Assembly (NCBI RefSeq): GCF_004328705.1
Contig: NZ_CP035319.1
Span: forward strand, 4,216,001 to 4,280,000
Length of the DNA: 64,000 nucleotides
Source of the DNA: Rhodococcus sp. ABRD24
GTDB lineage: Bacteria > Actinomycetota > Actinomycetes > Mycobacteriales > Mycobacteriaceae
Direction: 5' to 3'
Shown here: positions 41,910 through 51,779 of the stretch, in pieces
Layout: each line of letters opens with the position of its first letter
How positions within the stretch are numbered: position 1 is the first letter of the stretch
The notes under the pieces: model-generated
What the model was told of the DNA's origin: nothing
Seen by the model: the letters and a program-made list of their open reading frames with translations, nothing else
Database searches by the model: none
Translations under genes and position numbers: made by a program

Positions 41910-44900
41910 TCACACCGCGGGCTTGAAGGCCTCGTCGATGATCTCCTGCTGCTCCACCGCGTGGACCTTGCTCGAACCCGAGGACGGCGCGGACATCGCA
42001 CGACGCGACACGCGCTTGATCCCGGACAGCTTCTCCGGCAACAGCTCCGGCAGGGCCAGACCCAGGAACGGCCACGCGCCCTGGTTCGCCGGCTCCTCCT
42101 GCACCCAGTTGAACTCGGTGACATTCGGGTAGCGGTCGAGGGTCTCGGCGATGCGACGGCGCGGCACCGGGTACAGCTGCTCGATCCGGACGATCGCAAT
42201 GTCGTCGCGGTTGTCCTTGTGCTTCTTTGCGAGCAGCTCCCAGTACAGCTTGCCCGAGGTCAGCAGCACGCGCTTGACCTTGGCGCGGTCGGCGCTGTCG
42301 GTCTCGTATGCGGGCTCCTCGAACACCGACCGGAACTTGCCCGTGGTGAAGTCCTCGAGGGTGCTGACGGCAGCCTTGTTGCGCAGCATGGACTTCGGCG
42401 TGAACACCACCAGCGGGCGGCGGATGCCGTCGAGGTGATGGCGACGCAGCAGGTGGAAGTAGCTGGCCGGCGTGGACGGTACCGCGACGGTCATCGAGCC
42501 CTCGGCGCACAGCTGCAGGAACCGCTCGATCCGGCCGGAGGTGTGGTCCGGGCCCTGGCCCTCATGGCCGTGCGGCAGCAGCAGCACGACATCGGAGAGC
42601 TGGCCCCACTTGGCCTCGCCGGACGAGATGAACTCGTCGATGATGGTCTGCGCGCCGTTGACGAAGTCACCGAACTGCGCCTCCCACAGCACGAGCGCGT
42701 CGGGGTTGCCCACCGAGTAGCCGTACTCGAAGCCCACGCCCGCGTACTCGGTGAGCGCCGAGTCGTAGACCATGAACTTGCCGCCGTTGTCGGCGTTCGC
42801 AGCGATCTCGGCGATCGGGTTGTACTCGTCGCCGGTCTTTCGGTCGATGAGCACCGAGTGGCGCTGCGTGAACGTGCCACGACGCGAGTCCTGACCGGTG
42901 AGGCGCACCAGCGCGCCCTGCTCGACCAGCGAACCGAACGCCAGCAACTCTGCGAATGCCCAGTCGATGTTGCCCTCGCGGGACATCTCGCGGCGCTTCT
43001 CGATGACCGGCTTGACGCGCGGGTGCACCGTGAAGCCCTCGGGGACGTTGACGAACGCGTCGCCGATCCGCTCGAGCACCGACTTGTCGACGGCGGTGGT
43101 CAGGCGCGCCGGCGGCGTCTGGTCCAGCTCCACCGACTCCGACGGTTCGGGCTTGAACTTCTCGAGCTCGCGCACCTCGTTGAACACCCGCTCGAGCTGA
43201 CCCTGGTAGTCGCGCAGGGCGTCTTCGGCTTCCTTGAGCGAGATGTCGCCGCGCCCGATCAGGGACTCGGTGTAGCTCTTGCGGACGCTGCGCTTGGTGT
43301 CGATGAGGTCGTACATCGCCGGCTGCGTCATCGACGGGTCGTCGCCCTCGTTGTGACCGCGACGGCGGTAGCAGATCATGTCGATCACGACGTCCTTGCC
43401 GAACTTCTCGCGGAAGTCGACGGCGAGCTGCGCCACCCAGACACAGGCCTCGGGGTCGTCGCCGTTGACGTGGAAGACCGGCGCGCCGATCATCTTCGCG
43501 ACATCGGTGCAGTACTCGGACGAGCGCGAGTGCTCGGGGGCGGTGGTGAAGCCGACCTGGTTGTTGACCACGATGTGCACGGTTCCGCCGGTGCGGTAGC
43601 CGCGCAGCAGCGCGAGGTTCAGGGTCTCGGCCACGACACCCTGGCCCGCGAAGGCCGCGTCGCCGTGGAGCATCAGTGGCAGCACGGTGAAGCCGTCCTG
43701 GCCCTTGTCGAGGAGGTCCTGCTTGGCGCGGACCAGGCCTTCGAGGACCGGGTCCACGGCTTCGAGGTGCGACGGGTTTGCGGTGAGCGAAACCTTGATG
43801 TCGTTCTCGCCGAACATCTGGATGTAGGTGCCCTCGGCGCCCAGGTGGTATTTCACGTCGCCGGAGCCGTGCGCGGCCGCCGGGTTCATGTTGCCCTCGA
43901 ACTCGGTGAAGATCTTCGAGTACGGCTTGCCGACGATGTTCGCGAGCACGTTGAGGCGACCGCGGTGCGGCATGCCGATGACGACCTCGTCGAGGCCGTG
44001 CTCGGCACTCTGGTCGATCACGGCGTCCATCATCGGGATGACGGACTCGGCGCCCTCGAGCGAGAAGCGCTTCTGGCCGACGTACTTGGTCTGCAGGAAC
44101 GTCTCGAACGCCTCGGCCGCGTTGAGCTTGCTCAGGATGTACTTCTGCTGCGCGACCGTCGGCTTGACGTGCTTGGCCTCGACGCGCTCCTGCAGCCATG
44201 CCTGCTGCTCCGGCTCGAGGATGTGCGTGTACTCGACACCGATGTGGCGGGCATACGCGTCGCGCAGGATCGACAGCACATCGCGCAGCTTCATCCGCGA
44301 CTGGCCGTGGAAGCCGCCGACGTTGAACTCGCGATCGAGATCCCACAGCGTCAGACCGTGGCTGGTGACGTCCAGATCCGGGTGGCTGCGGAACTTGTCC
44401 TTGACGAACTGCAACGGGTCCGTGTCGGCCATCAGGTGGCCGCGGTTGCGGTACGCCGCGATCATCTCGAGCACGCGGGTGCTCTTGTCGACGGCGCCCT
44501 CCGGCACATCCTTGCGCCAGCGGACCGGCTCGTAGGGGATGTGCAGCGAGTGGAAGATCTCGTCGTAGAACTCGTCGCTGATCAGCAGGTTGTGGATGGT
44601 CCGGAGGAAGTCGCCGGACTCGGCGCCCTGGATGATCCGGTGATCGTAGGTGGAGGTCAGCGTCATCAGTTTGCCGACGCCCATCTCCGCGATGCGCTCG
44701 TCGCTCGCACCCTGGAACTCGGCCGGGTACTCCATCGCACCGGCACCGATGATGGCGCCCTGGCCCTGCATCAGGCGCGGCACGGAGTGGACGGTGCCGA
44801 TGCCGCCGGGATTGGTCAGCGAGATCGTGACACCGGAGAAGTCCTCGGCCGTGAGCTTGCCGTCCCGCGCGCGGCGGACGATATCCTCGTAGGCGCCGTA

Positions 44901-45680
44901 GAACTGTACGAAGTTCATCGATTCGGTGCCCTTGATGGCGGCGACGACCAGCGAGCGGCTGCCGTTCTTGCCGGGCAGATCGATGGCCAGACCGAGGTTG
45001 GTCTGTGCCGGGGTGACGACGTGGGGCTTGCCGTCGATCTCGGCGAAGTGCCGGTTCATGTTCGGGAACGCGTTGACCGCCTGCACGATCGCGTAACCCA
45101 GGATGTGGGTGAACGAGATTTTTCCGCCACGGGTACGGGCGAGGTGGTTGTTGATGACGATCCGGTTGTCGAACATCAGCTTCGCAGGGATGGCGCGAAC
45201 ACTGGTGGCGGTCGGAATACTCAACGACGCGGACATATTGCGGGCAACCGTCGCGGCCGCGCCGCGCAGCACCTGGTTGGCGTTCGCAACCGGGGCGTCC
45301 GAGGCGGTGGACTTGGCGGGTTCCGGCTTGGGGGCCGCGACCTTCGGGGTTGCAGTCTGAGGGGTTGCGGCCTTCGGAGTCGCGGGGGGCACTGCGGCGG
45401 CTGGAGCAGGCGGCGCAACCTTCGGTGCCGGAGCAGCGGCGGCCGCAGCCGGAGCAGCTGGGGCGCGGGCTGCGGAGCCGTTCGAAGTCTTGGGCGCTGT
45501 ATCACCGGCGCCCTCGAGCGCCTGTCCGTTCCCGCCCGCATTCGCCGCATCAGGCGAGTAATCCGTCAGAAACTCGTGCCAACTCGCGTCCACGGATGAT
45601 GGGTCATCCTGGAAGCGTTGGTACATCTCGTCAACCAACCACTGGTTCTGTCCGAACTGGGAAGTAGAGCTGCTGCTCAC
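41910..45680 (-). CDS. kgd: Multifunctional 2-oxoglutarate metabolism enzyme (Kgd/OdhA)
   Basis: Actinobacterial fusion of an E2-like succinyltransferase domain and an E1 2-oxoglutarate dehydrogenase (1256 aa). An N-terminal [15 protein letters not shown] segment and an Ala/Pro-rich linker precede the E2-like domain (about 105-350, with the catalytic histidine in TYDHRIIQG). The ThDP-binding E1 core follows, with [19 protein letters not shown] near 675 and NNQVGFTT near 705. It runs the TCA-cycle oxidative decarboxylation and related carboligation. GTG 45680 ([13 protein letters not shown]) is chosen; the frame open to 45734 adds unrelated residues. In this lineage activity is controlled by the FHA protein GarA/OdhI. 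Confidence 0.96.
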   Translation of the reverse strand: MSSSSTSQFGQNQWLVDEMYQRFQDDPSSVDASWHEFLTDYSPDAANAGGNGQALEGAGDTAPKTSNGSAARAPAAPAAAAAAPAPKVAPPAPAAAVPPATPKAATPQTATPKVAAPKPEPAKSTASDAPVANANQVLRGAAATVARNMSASLSIPTATSVRAIPAKLMFDNRIVINNHLARTRGGKISFTHILGYAIVQAVNAFPNMNRHFAEIDGKPHVVTPAQTNLGLAIDLPGKNGSRSLVVAAIKGTESMNFVQFYGAYEDIVRRARDGKLTAEDFSGVTISLTNPGGIGTVHSVPRLMQGQGAIIGAGAMEYPAEFQGASDERIAEMGVGKLMTLTSTYDHRIIQGAESGDFLRTIHNLLISDEFYDEIFHSLHIPYEPVRWRKDVPEGAVDKSTRVLEMIAAYRNRGHLMADTDPLQFVKDKFRSHPDLDVTSHGLTLWDLDREFNVGGFHGQSRMKLRDVLSILRDAYARHIGVEYTHILEPEQQAWLQERVEAKHVKPTVAQQKYILSKLNAAEAFETFLQTKYVGQKRFSLEGAESVIPMMDAVIDQSAEHGLDEVVIGMPHRGRLNVLANIVGKPYSKIFTEFEGNMNPAAAHGSGDVKYHLGAEGTYIQMFGENDIKVSLTANPSHLEAVDPVLEGLVRAKQDLLDKGQDGFTVLPLMLHGDAAFAGQGVVAETLNLALLRGYRTGGTVHIVVNNQVGFTTAPEHSRSSEYCTDVAKMIGAPVFHVNGDDPEACVWVAQLAVDFREKFGKDVVIDMICYRRRGHNEGDDPSMTQPAMYDLIDTKRSVRKSYTESLIGRGDISLKEAEDALRDYQGQLERVFNEVRELEKFKPEPSESVELDQTPPARLTTAVDKSVLERIGDAFVNVPEGFTVHPRVKPVIEKRREMSREGNIDWAFAELLAFGSLVEQGALVRLTGQDSRRGTFTQRHSVLIDRKTGDEYNPIAEIAANADNGGKFMVYDSALTEYAGVGFEYGYSVGNPDALVLWEAQFGDFVNGAQTIIDEFISSGEAKWGQLSDVVLLLPHGHEGQGPDHTSGRIERFLQLCAEGSMTVAVPSTPASYFHLLRRHHLDGIRRPLVVFTPKSMLRNKAAVSTLEDFTTGKFRSVFEEPAYETDSADRAKVKRVLLTSGKLYWELLAKKHKDNRDDIAIVRIEQLYPVPRRRIAETLDRYPNVTEFNWVQEEPANQGAWPFLGLALPELLPEKLSGIKRVSRRAMSAPSSGSSKVHAVEQQEIIDEAFKPAV

Positions 45681-45781
45681 GGCAGGTGTTCGCCTCGTTT
45701 CTATATCCGGTACCCGATCAGAGCGCCTATACACATGAGGCTAGCCGCCGCGCGTTGGGTGTGGGCATCGGGTCCAACTCG

Positions 45782-45797
45782 TGTCAGCTGTCTCACA
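45782..45797 (+). promoter_or_regulatory. CRP/GlxR-like site upstream of kgd (weak)
   Basis: TGTCA-GCTGTC-TCACA differs from TGTGA-N6-TCACA at one conserved base. It is 102 bp before the kgd start and overlaps the last codons of the ABC exporter gene. Confidence 0.3.
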
Positions 45798-48700
45798 TTG
45801 TTGCGATGGGGTCACCATCGATGACGGTTGTCGACCATGGATTATTCCCCCCGCTGCGCTCTGCTGCATCGCAGAGTCTCGAGTAGTGGCCACCTGCGTG
45901 CCGAAGTGTGGCGTGAGCACCGGATTCGACGATGCGCCCGCCATCGACGACGACGATGAGATCGGCCTGAGCGGCCGTCGCGAGCCGGTGGGCCACTACC
46001 ACTGACGTGCGCTTTCGGGTGACCATTCGGTTTGATTCGAGGACGGTCCGCTCGGTCGCCGGATCGAGGGTGGCGGTCGCCTCGTCGAGTAGCAGCAGGT
46101 CGGGATCGACCAGTTCGGCTCGGGCGAGTGCGATCAGCTGCCGTTGTCCGGCAGACAGGCCCTGGCCGCGTTCGCCGATCGGCTGGTGCATTCCGTCGCG
46201 CAGCGCCGCGATGGCCGGTAGCGCTCCCACCGCCCGCGCGGCGGCCTCGATCTCGGACCGGCTCGCATCCGGCCGACCGTACGCGATGTTGGAGGCGACG
46301 GTGCCGGTGAACAGGTGTGCCTCCTGCGGGACGACGCCCAGGCGGCCGCGGAAAGCGTGCAGGGGGTAGCGGCGCAGATCGACGTCGTCGACCCGGACGG
46401 ATCCGTCCGTCGGGTCGTAGAACCGGGCGAGAAGCTTGACCACGGTCGATTTGCCGGCCCCGGTCCGGCCAACCAGCGCGACCGTCGTTCCCGCCGGTAC
46501 GTGCAGGTCGATTCCGGTCAGTGCGTCCGTTTCCGCGCCCCGGTAGCGGAAGCTCACCGAGTCGAAGAGCAGGTCGCCTCGGAGGTGGCCGTCGAGGCGG
46601 ACCGTATCGGCCTGGTCCGCCGTCTCGATGGAACTCGGGGTGGCCAGCAGGTCTGCGATCCGCCGCAGTCCGACGTCGGCCTGTTGGTAGCCGTCGAACA
46701 CCTGCGACAGCTGCTGAATCGGCCCGAACAACAGCGCCAGGTACAGCACGAACGCCACCAGTGTGCCGGCGGTCGCGGAGCCGTCGGCGACCCGCTGTGC
46801 ACCCACCGACACGACCGCGGCCAGCGCGAGATCCGACAGCAGGGTGATGAACGGGAAGTACACCGAGATTGCGCGCTGCGAGCGCATGCGGCTGCGCCGG
46901 TAACTGTCGGCTCGCTCGGCGAACCGACGGGCGGCGAAGTCCTCGCGGCGGTAGGCCTGCGCGGCCCGCAGACCCGCGATGTTCTCCTGAAATTCGGCGT
47001 TCACCAGCGAGATTCGCTCGCGGGAAACCGAGTAGGCGGAGCCGGACACGCGCCGGAAGACGAGCGTTGCCACGATCAGCGGGGGCAGGGCGGCGAGCGC
47101 GACCAGGGCGAGCGTGGCGTCGGTGACCAGCAGCGCGATCGCGATTCCCGCCAGGGTCAGCAGACTGACGACCGCAGTGGACAGCCCGGTCTGGATGAAC
47201 GAGGACAGTGCGTCGACGTCGGTCGTCATCCGCGTCATGATCCGTCCGGACAGCTCCCGCTCGTAGTAATCGAGGCCGAGCCGCTGCAGGTGTGCATAGC
47301 TGCGGATGCGGAGTCCGAACAGCACCCGTTCACCGGCGCGGGCGGTGATCACCGTGAGCACCGCGACGACGAGCCAGCCGATGACCGCGAGCAGCGTGCC
47401 GACGGCGGTCGCGGCCCACAGTGGTCCAGGCTCTCCCGGGGCGACGCCGTGGTCGATCGCATACCGGACGATCGACGGAAAAGCGATGCCGATCAGCGAG
47501 TCCAGTGCCAGGCACGCGATGACGCCAGCCAGAATCCACCGCACCGGGTGCAGTAGCCGGGAGAGTTCGAATTCGGGATCGGACCGGCGCAGGCGAGTGG
47601 TGTCGGTGTGCGGGTCCTCATCGGCGGGCGGCAGGGCGTCAACTGCCTGCCGTAGCTCGGGCGTCACGGCGACGCCGCCCATCGCGCTGCCCATCGCGCC
47701 GGGGCCGCCGTGGCCGCCGTGGCCGCCGCCGGATCCGCTCCCGGCCGCTGTCGTGGCCGCAGGAAGGTGGTCCTGTGCGAGCACGTTCGGCCACAGCTCG
47801 GCCTCGGTCGGCTCGGCGACGGTCCGGGTGGCATCTCCGTCGGCTGCCGGCATGAGGGGATCCGGTGCAGCGAGGAGCGTGCGGAACAGCGGGCAGCGGT
47901 CGTCGAGTTCGTCGACGGTGCCGATGTCGACGATGCGGCCTCCGTCGAGGACCGCGACGCGATCGGCGAGGGTCAGCGTGGACCGCCGGTGCGCGAGGAT
48001 CAGGGTTGTCCGCTGGCGCCCGGCCCGCAGGGCTTCGAAGACCGCGGCCTCGGTGGTCGCGTCCACTGCCGACGTCGCGTCGTCGAGGATCAGAACTCGC
48101 GGATCCACCAGCAAGGCGCGGGCCAGCGCGACGCGCTGCCGTTGGCCGCCGGAGAGCGTCAGACCACGCTCGCCGACGATGGTGTCGTAGCCGTCGGGCA
48201 GGGCCTCGACGAACTCGTCGGCCTGGGCGAGCCGGGCCGCGGTGCGGATCTCCTCGGCCGAGGCTTCAGGCCTGCCCAGTGCAATGTTGGCGGCGATCGT
48301 GTCGGAGAACAGGAACGGCTCGTCGAACACGAGGCCGACGGCCTCCCGGAGTTGGTCGGCGCACACCGTCGACACGTCGATCGTCTCGGCGCCGCTGGTC
48401 AGCGACACGGTTCCGGCACTCGGACGGTAGAAGCGCGGAAGGAGTAGCGACAGCGCGGTCTTGCCGGAGCCGGCGCGGCCGACGACGGCGACGGACTCAC
48501 CGGGCGAGATGGACAGGTCCAGACCGTCCAGGACCTCACGTCCGTCCTCGAAGCCGAACGTGACGCCCCGCAACTCGACGCCGAGTGCGCCGTCGGGCAG
48601 GCGTACGGGGTGTTCCGGATCTGCGACGTCCGGTTCGGTGTCGATCACCTCGTAGACGCGTTCGACCGCGGCCCGCGACAGCTGCGCCATGATCACCACC

Positions 48701-49623
48701 TGCGAGAGCGTGCGGGTGGCTGCGGTCATCGTCGCGACGTACGCCGCGAATGCGAGGAAGGTGCCGACGGTGATCGAGCCGTGCAGTGCGAGGTAGCCGC
48801 CGAGGGCGACGACACCGACCAGTCCGAGCTGCGGCAGCGCCGCCATCGAGGGCGTGAACCGCGCGTTGATCCGGGCTGCGCGCAGCCGCTCGGCGTACAG
48901 GGTCCGGCCGAGATCCTCGAGCTGGTCCACCGCCCGCGACTCCTGCCCGAAACCTTTGACGACCCGGACGCCGGTGACGGTCTCCTCGACGTGCTGGGCG
49001 AGGTCGGCGGCGCGTTGCTGGGCAGACCAGGTCGCGGCGAACAGTTTCGGCCGCACCGCGTAGACCACCAGTGCGACCGCGGGCACCACTACCAGCGCGA
49101 CGACCGTCAGCAGCGGCGACAGCCACGCCATGATCCCGAGAGCGAGGACGAACTGCAGCACGACGCCGGCGGACATCGGGGCCATCGCCAGCAGACCCTG
49201 CACCAGCTGCAGATCGGTGATCGAACGGGAAACAACCTGCCCGGTGCGGATCTGGTCCTGACCGCGCCCGTCGAGCCGCTGCAGCGACGCCAGCAAGCCC
49301 AGCCGAAGGTCGTGCTGGACGTCGAGGGACAGACGTCCAGCCAGCATTCGCCGTCCGAACTGACAGCCGAACCGCACGAACGCGAGAGCGGCGATAACGC
49401 CCGCGATGCCCGCGATCACGGTGGTGGCCGTGGACCGGCCACCCGACGCGGCGTCGAGCGCCACCTTGGTGAGCAGGGGGAATGCGATGTCGATGACGGC
49501 GGCGATCACCGTCACCGTCAGCGCCCCGATGGTGGTGGCGCGGTGATTCCAGCACTCCGCGCTCAGCCGTCGTATCCAGCCGCGGTGCCCGCCGGCCGCC
49601 GATGTCGCCTCTCGTGTAACCAT
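45793..49623 (-). CDS. Fused two-half ABC exporter (Rv0194-like)
   Basis: 1276-aa full-length exporter in TMD-NBD-TMD-NBD order. NBD1 has Walker A VGRAGSGKTALS near 386, LSGGQRQRVALARAL and VLILDDATSAVDATTE. NBD2 has Walker A VGRTGAGKST near 1056, LSAGQRQLIALARA and LLLLDEATATLDP. Each half has about six helices. The inter-half linker holds the low-complexity run GGGHGGHGGPGAMGS. ATG 49623 is chosen because TACCGT lies 8 nt upstream (leaderless). The nearest mycobacterial protein by architecture is Rv0194, a multidrug exporter. The substrate is not evident. Confidence 0.9.
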   Translation of the reverse strand: MVTREATSAAGGHRGWIRRLSAECWNHRATTIGALTVTVIAAVIDIAFPLLTKVALDAASGGRSTATTVIAGIAGVIAALAFVRFGCQFGRRMLAGRLSLDVQHDLRLGLLASLQRLDGRGQDQIRTGQVVSRSITDLQLVQGLLAMAPMSAGVVLQFVLALGIMAWLSPLLTVVALVVVPAVALVVYAVRPKLFAATWSAQQRAADLAQHVEETVTGVRVVKGFGQESRAVDQLEDLGRTLYAERLRAARINARFTPSMAALPQLGLVGVVALGGYLALHGSITVGTFLAFAAYVATMTAATRTLSQVVIMAQLSRAAVERVYEVIDTEPDVADPEHPVRLPDGALGVELRGVTFGFEDGREVLDGLDLSISPGESVAVVGRAGSGKTALSLLLPRFYRPSAGTVSLTSGAETIDVSTVCADQLREAVGLVFDEPFLFSDTIAANIALGRPEASAEEIRTAARLAQADEFVEALPDGYDTIVGERGLTLSGGQRQRVALARALLVDPRVLILDDATSAVDATTEAAVFEALRAGRQRTTLILAHRRSTLTLADRVAVLDGGRIVDIGTVDELDDRCPLFRTLLAAPDPLMPAADGDATRTVAEPTEAELWPNVLAQDHLPAATTAAGSGSGGGHGGHGGPGAMGSAMGGVAVTPELRQAVDALPPADEDPHTDTTRLRRSDPEFELSRLLHPVRWILAGVIACLALDSLIGIAFPSIVRYAIDHGVAPGEPGPLWAATAVGTLLAVIGWLVVAVLTVITARAGERVLFGLRIRSYAHLQRLGLDYYERELSGRIMTRMTTDVDALSSFIQTGLSTAVVSLLTLAGIAIALLVTDATLALVALAALPPLIVATLVFRRVSGSAYSVSRERISLVNAEFQENIAGLRAAQAYRREDFAARRFAERADSYRRSRMRSQRAISVYFPFITLLSDLALAAVVSVGAQRVADGSATAGTLVAFVLYLALLFGPIQQLSQVFDGYQQADVGLRRIADLLATPSSIETADQADTVRLDGHLRGDLLFDSVSFRYRGAETDALTGIDLHVPAGTTVALVGRTGAGKSTVVKLLARFYDPTDGSVRVDDVDLRRYPLHAFRGRLGVVPQEAHLFTGTVASNIAYGRPDASRSEIEAAARAVGALPAIAALRDGMHQPIGERGQGLSAGQRQLIALARAELVDPDLLLLDEATATLDPATERTVLESNRMVTRKRTSVVVAHRLATAAQADLIVVVDGGRIVESGAHATLRHAGGHYSRLCDAAERSGGNNPWSTTVIDGDPIATM

Positions 49624-49631
49624 CGCGATCA

Positions 49632-49637
49632 ACGGTA
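49632..49637 (-). promoter_or_regulatory. Predicted -10 box TACCGT for the ABC exporter
   Basis: TACCGT ends 8 nt before ATG 49623, supporting this start over the in-frame TTG at 49692. Confidence 0.45.
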
Positions 49638-49809
49638 GTCCGGCGGGCCGACAGTCCGTGGCTGGGCGGGACCCGTAGTAGCCGTACTTCAAGTCACATT
49701 TGGATGCCGGCCGAAATCAGCCCACATCCGCCGCAATGGTCTCGGGAACAGGGTCACCTCCCGATCCGACCATATGAGGAGTAGAGAATCGCGCACGCGT
49801 CACTCATCC

Positions 49810-51645
49810 TCATGCCAAATCAAGCTCCGGCCTGTACAGGTCGAGCCAGGTGTAGATGTCGATGGCGCGATCCAGGCTCGCCCGGGTAGCCGGATCCATC
49901 CGCATCGGATCTTGTGCCACCAGCTGTTGCATCCAGGTCCGGTCGATCAGGTCGAACAGCGGCGAATTGGTCTCGGACAGGATCTCCTTCGAAAGCTGCT
50001 GCAGGTTCGTTGCGTAAGTCGGATCCTGGGTCAATGGGTACCCGCTCTTCACCCGATCGACGACCGATTGCGGGAGCACATGTTTCGTGGCGTGGCGTAG
50101 CAGGCTCTTTTCGCGGCCGTCGAAGGTCTTGAGCGGCCACGGAGTGTTGTAGACGTACTCGATGAGGCGATGATCGCAGAACGGCACCCGAACCTCCAGG
50201 CCGACCGCCATCGAAACACGATCCTTGCGGTCGAGGAGGATTCGCACGAACCGGGTCAGATGCAGGTAGCACACCTCGCGCATGCGGCGCTCCGCCTCGG
50301 ATTCACCGGGCAGGTGTTCGACCTCCGCGCACGCCGCGGCGTATTGGTCGGCAATGTAGCTGTCGATATCCAACCGTTCTCGCAGCTCTGGACTCAGGAC
50401 GTCCCAGCGGGCGTCGTCCGCGGTGGTGAATGCCATCCACGGGAAGGTGCCCGCATTGACCGCCCGCTCGTCGTGGAACCAAGGGTAGCCGCCGAACACC
50501 TCGTCTGCCGATTCTCCCGACAGCGCCACCGTCGACTGCTCGCGAATCGCCTTGAACAGCAGATAGAGCGACAGATCCATATCGCCGAGTCCGGGCATGT
50601 CTCGTGCGGTGATCACCGCACGCCGCACCGAAAGATCCAGCAGATCGGCCGAATTCAGCATCACGTCCTGATGCGCGGACTCCACCAACGCCGCGACCTC
50701 GCGCGCGTACGGAGAGTCGGGGGTGTCGCGTATCCCGTCGGAAACGAAGTTCTGCTCCTGGTGGAGGAAGTCCACCGAGAAAGTTCGCAGTTGCTCGCCT
50801 TGACGGGCCAAGCTCGCCGCGGCCAGGCCGGTGATTGCGCTGGAATCCAGCCCACCCGAGAGTAATACGCATCGTGGCACATCGGAGATCAGCTGACGGT
50901 CGACGATGTCTGTGAGCAAATCCCGCACCCGCTCGACGGACTTCTCCGTGCTGTCCGTATGTTCGCCTGTCTCCAGGCGCCAGTAGGTGCGTTCGTGGAT
51001 TCCATTGCGGTCCAACCTGATCAGGGTTCCAGGCTGCACCTCGTACATGCCTTTCCACAATGAGCTGCGCGGTGCCTTGACCATTGCAAACAACTCACGA
51101 ACCCCGTCGAAGTCGACGGCCTTGCGCGCCAGTGGGTTCGCCAGAATCGCCTTCGGCTCTGACCCGAACAGGACGCCGTCCGGTGTCGGGTAGTAGTAGA
51201 ACGGCTTGATGCCCATGCGGTCTCGGATCATCACCAGCTTCTCCTCGCGCTGGTCCCAGATCGCGAAGGCATACATGCCGTTGAGGTGATCGACGACGCT
51301 CTCACCCCACTGCAGGTATGCGTGTAGCACTACCTCGGTGTCACTGTCGGTGCGGAACGAATGGCCAAGGGCCCGCAGTTGATCGCGCAGTTCCCGGTAG
51401 TTGTATGCCTCCCCTGTGTACACCAGCCCGACGTCTCCAGCGGGAGTGCTCACGCTCATCGGCTGCGCTCCGCCGGGCAGATCGATAATGGCGAGCCGTC
51501 GATGCCCGAGCGCTGCGTGAGTGCGCAAGAAAGTGCCGCTGTCGTCCGGCCCGCGCAAGGCCATTGTGTCGGTCATCGCGTCGAGGACGCTCTGTTGACG
51601 GGTCAGGTCGGAGTCGAATGCCACCCAGCCTGCGATTCCACACAT
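49810..51645 (-). CDS. asnB: Asparagine synthase (glutamine-hydrolysing)
   Basis: 611-aa class II asparagine synthetase. The N-terminal Ntn glutaminase begins MCGIAGWV with nucleophile Cys2, and continues with RGPDDSG and YTGEAYNYRELR. The C-terminal synthetase domain has the ATP pyrophosphatase loop VLLSGGLDSSAI near residue 262 and SGESADEVFGGY near 375. ATG 51645 has GGGGGGC upstream. The mycobacterial AsnB acts on wall precursors by amidating meso-DAP in some species; that role cannot be assigned here. It shares a 134-bp divergent promoter region with the NDMA-type alcohol dehydrogenase. Confidence 0.92.
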   Translation of the reverse strand: MCGIAGWVAFDSDLTRQQSVLDAMTDTMALRGPDDSGTFLRTHAALGHRRLAIIDLPGGAQPMSVSTPAGDVGLVYTGEAYNYRELRDQLRALGHSFRTDSDTEVVLHAYLQWGESVVDHLNGMYAFAIWDQREEKLVMIRDRMGIKPFYYYPTPDGVLFGSEPKAILANPLARKAVDFDGVRELFAMVKAPRSSLWKGMYEVQPGTLIRLDRNGIHERTYWRLETGEHTDSTEKSVERVRDLLTDIVDRQLISDVPRCVLLSGGLDSSAITGLAAASLARQGEQLRTFSVDFLHQEQNFVSDGIRDTPDSPYAREVAALVESAHQDVMLNSADLLDLSVRRAVITARDMPGLGDMDLSLYLLFKAIREQSTVALSGESADEVFGGYPWFHDERAVNAGTFPWMAFTTADDARWDVLSPELRERLDIDSYIADQYAAACAEVEHLPGESEAERRMREVCYLHLTRFVRILLDRKDRVSMAVGLEVRVPFCDHRLIEYVYNTPWPLKTFDGREKSLLRHATKHVLPQSVVDRVKSGYPLTQDPTYATNLQQLSKEILSETNSPLFDLIDRTWMQQLVAQDPMRMDPATRASLDRAIDIYTWLDLYRPELDLA

Positions 51646-51703
51646 GTAACGCCCCCCAATTCGGTTGCTTGATACCGCTATCCGTAGTTTTGTAGGAACT
51701 AGC

Positions 51704-51717
51704 TAGAACGTGTTCCA
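51704..51717. promoter_or_regulatory. KstR-like operator in the asnB/adh divergent promoter
   Basis: TAGAACGTGTTCCA fits the palindrome TNNAACNNGTTNNA published for KstR, the TetR repressor of cholesterol catabolism in mycolata. All eight fixed positions match. It is 63 nt before the dehydrogenase ATG. Confidence 0.55.
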
Positions 51718-51729
51718 ATTTGTACGATC

Positions 51730-51745
51730 TGTGGCTATCGTCACA
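51730..51745 (+). promoter_or_regulatory. CRP/GlxR-like site before the alcohol dehydrogenase
   Basis: TGTGG-CTATCG-TCACA matches TGTGA-N6-TCACA with one mismatch, 35 nt before the dehydrogenase start. It would place the gene under cAMP-receptor control, next to the KstR-like site. Confidence 0.5.
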
Positions 51746-51779
51746 ACTGTCGTTGTTCACGTATGGGGAGGGTGTTGCA

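Noticed and set aside
41688..45599. 1303-aa plus-strand open frame opposite kgd
   Set aside because: Antisense shadow of kgd. It has no recognised domain, is low in hydrophobic pattern and rich in Asp/His/Arg, while the opposite strand is an unmistakable kgd.
49693..49809. Gene or operator between the ABC exporter and asnB
   Set aside because: No ORF with a ribosome site and no palindrome worth reporting.
51704..51717. LexA/SOS box
   Set aside because: The mycobacterial SOS box needs four bases between GAAC and GTTC; here there are two, and the KstR palindrome fits better.
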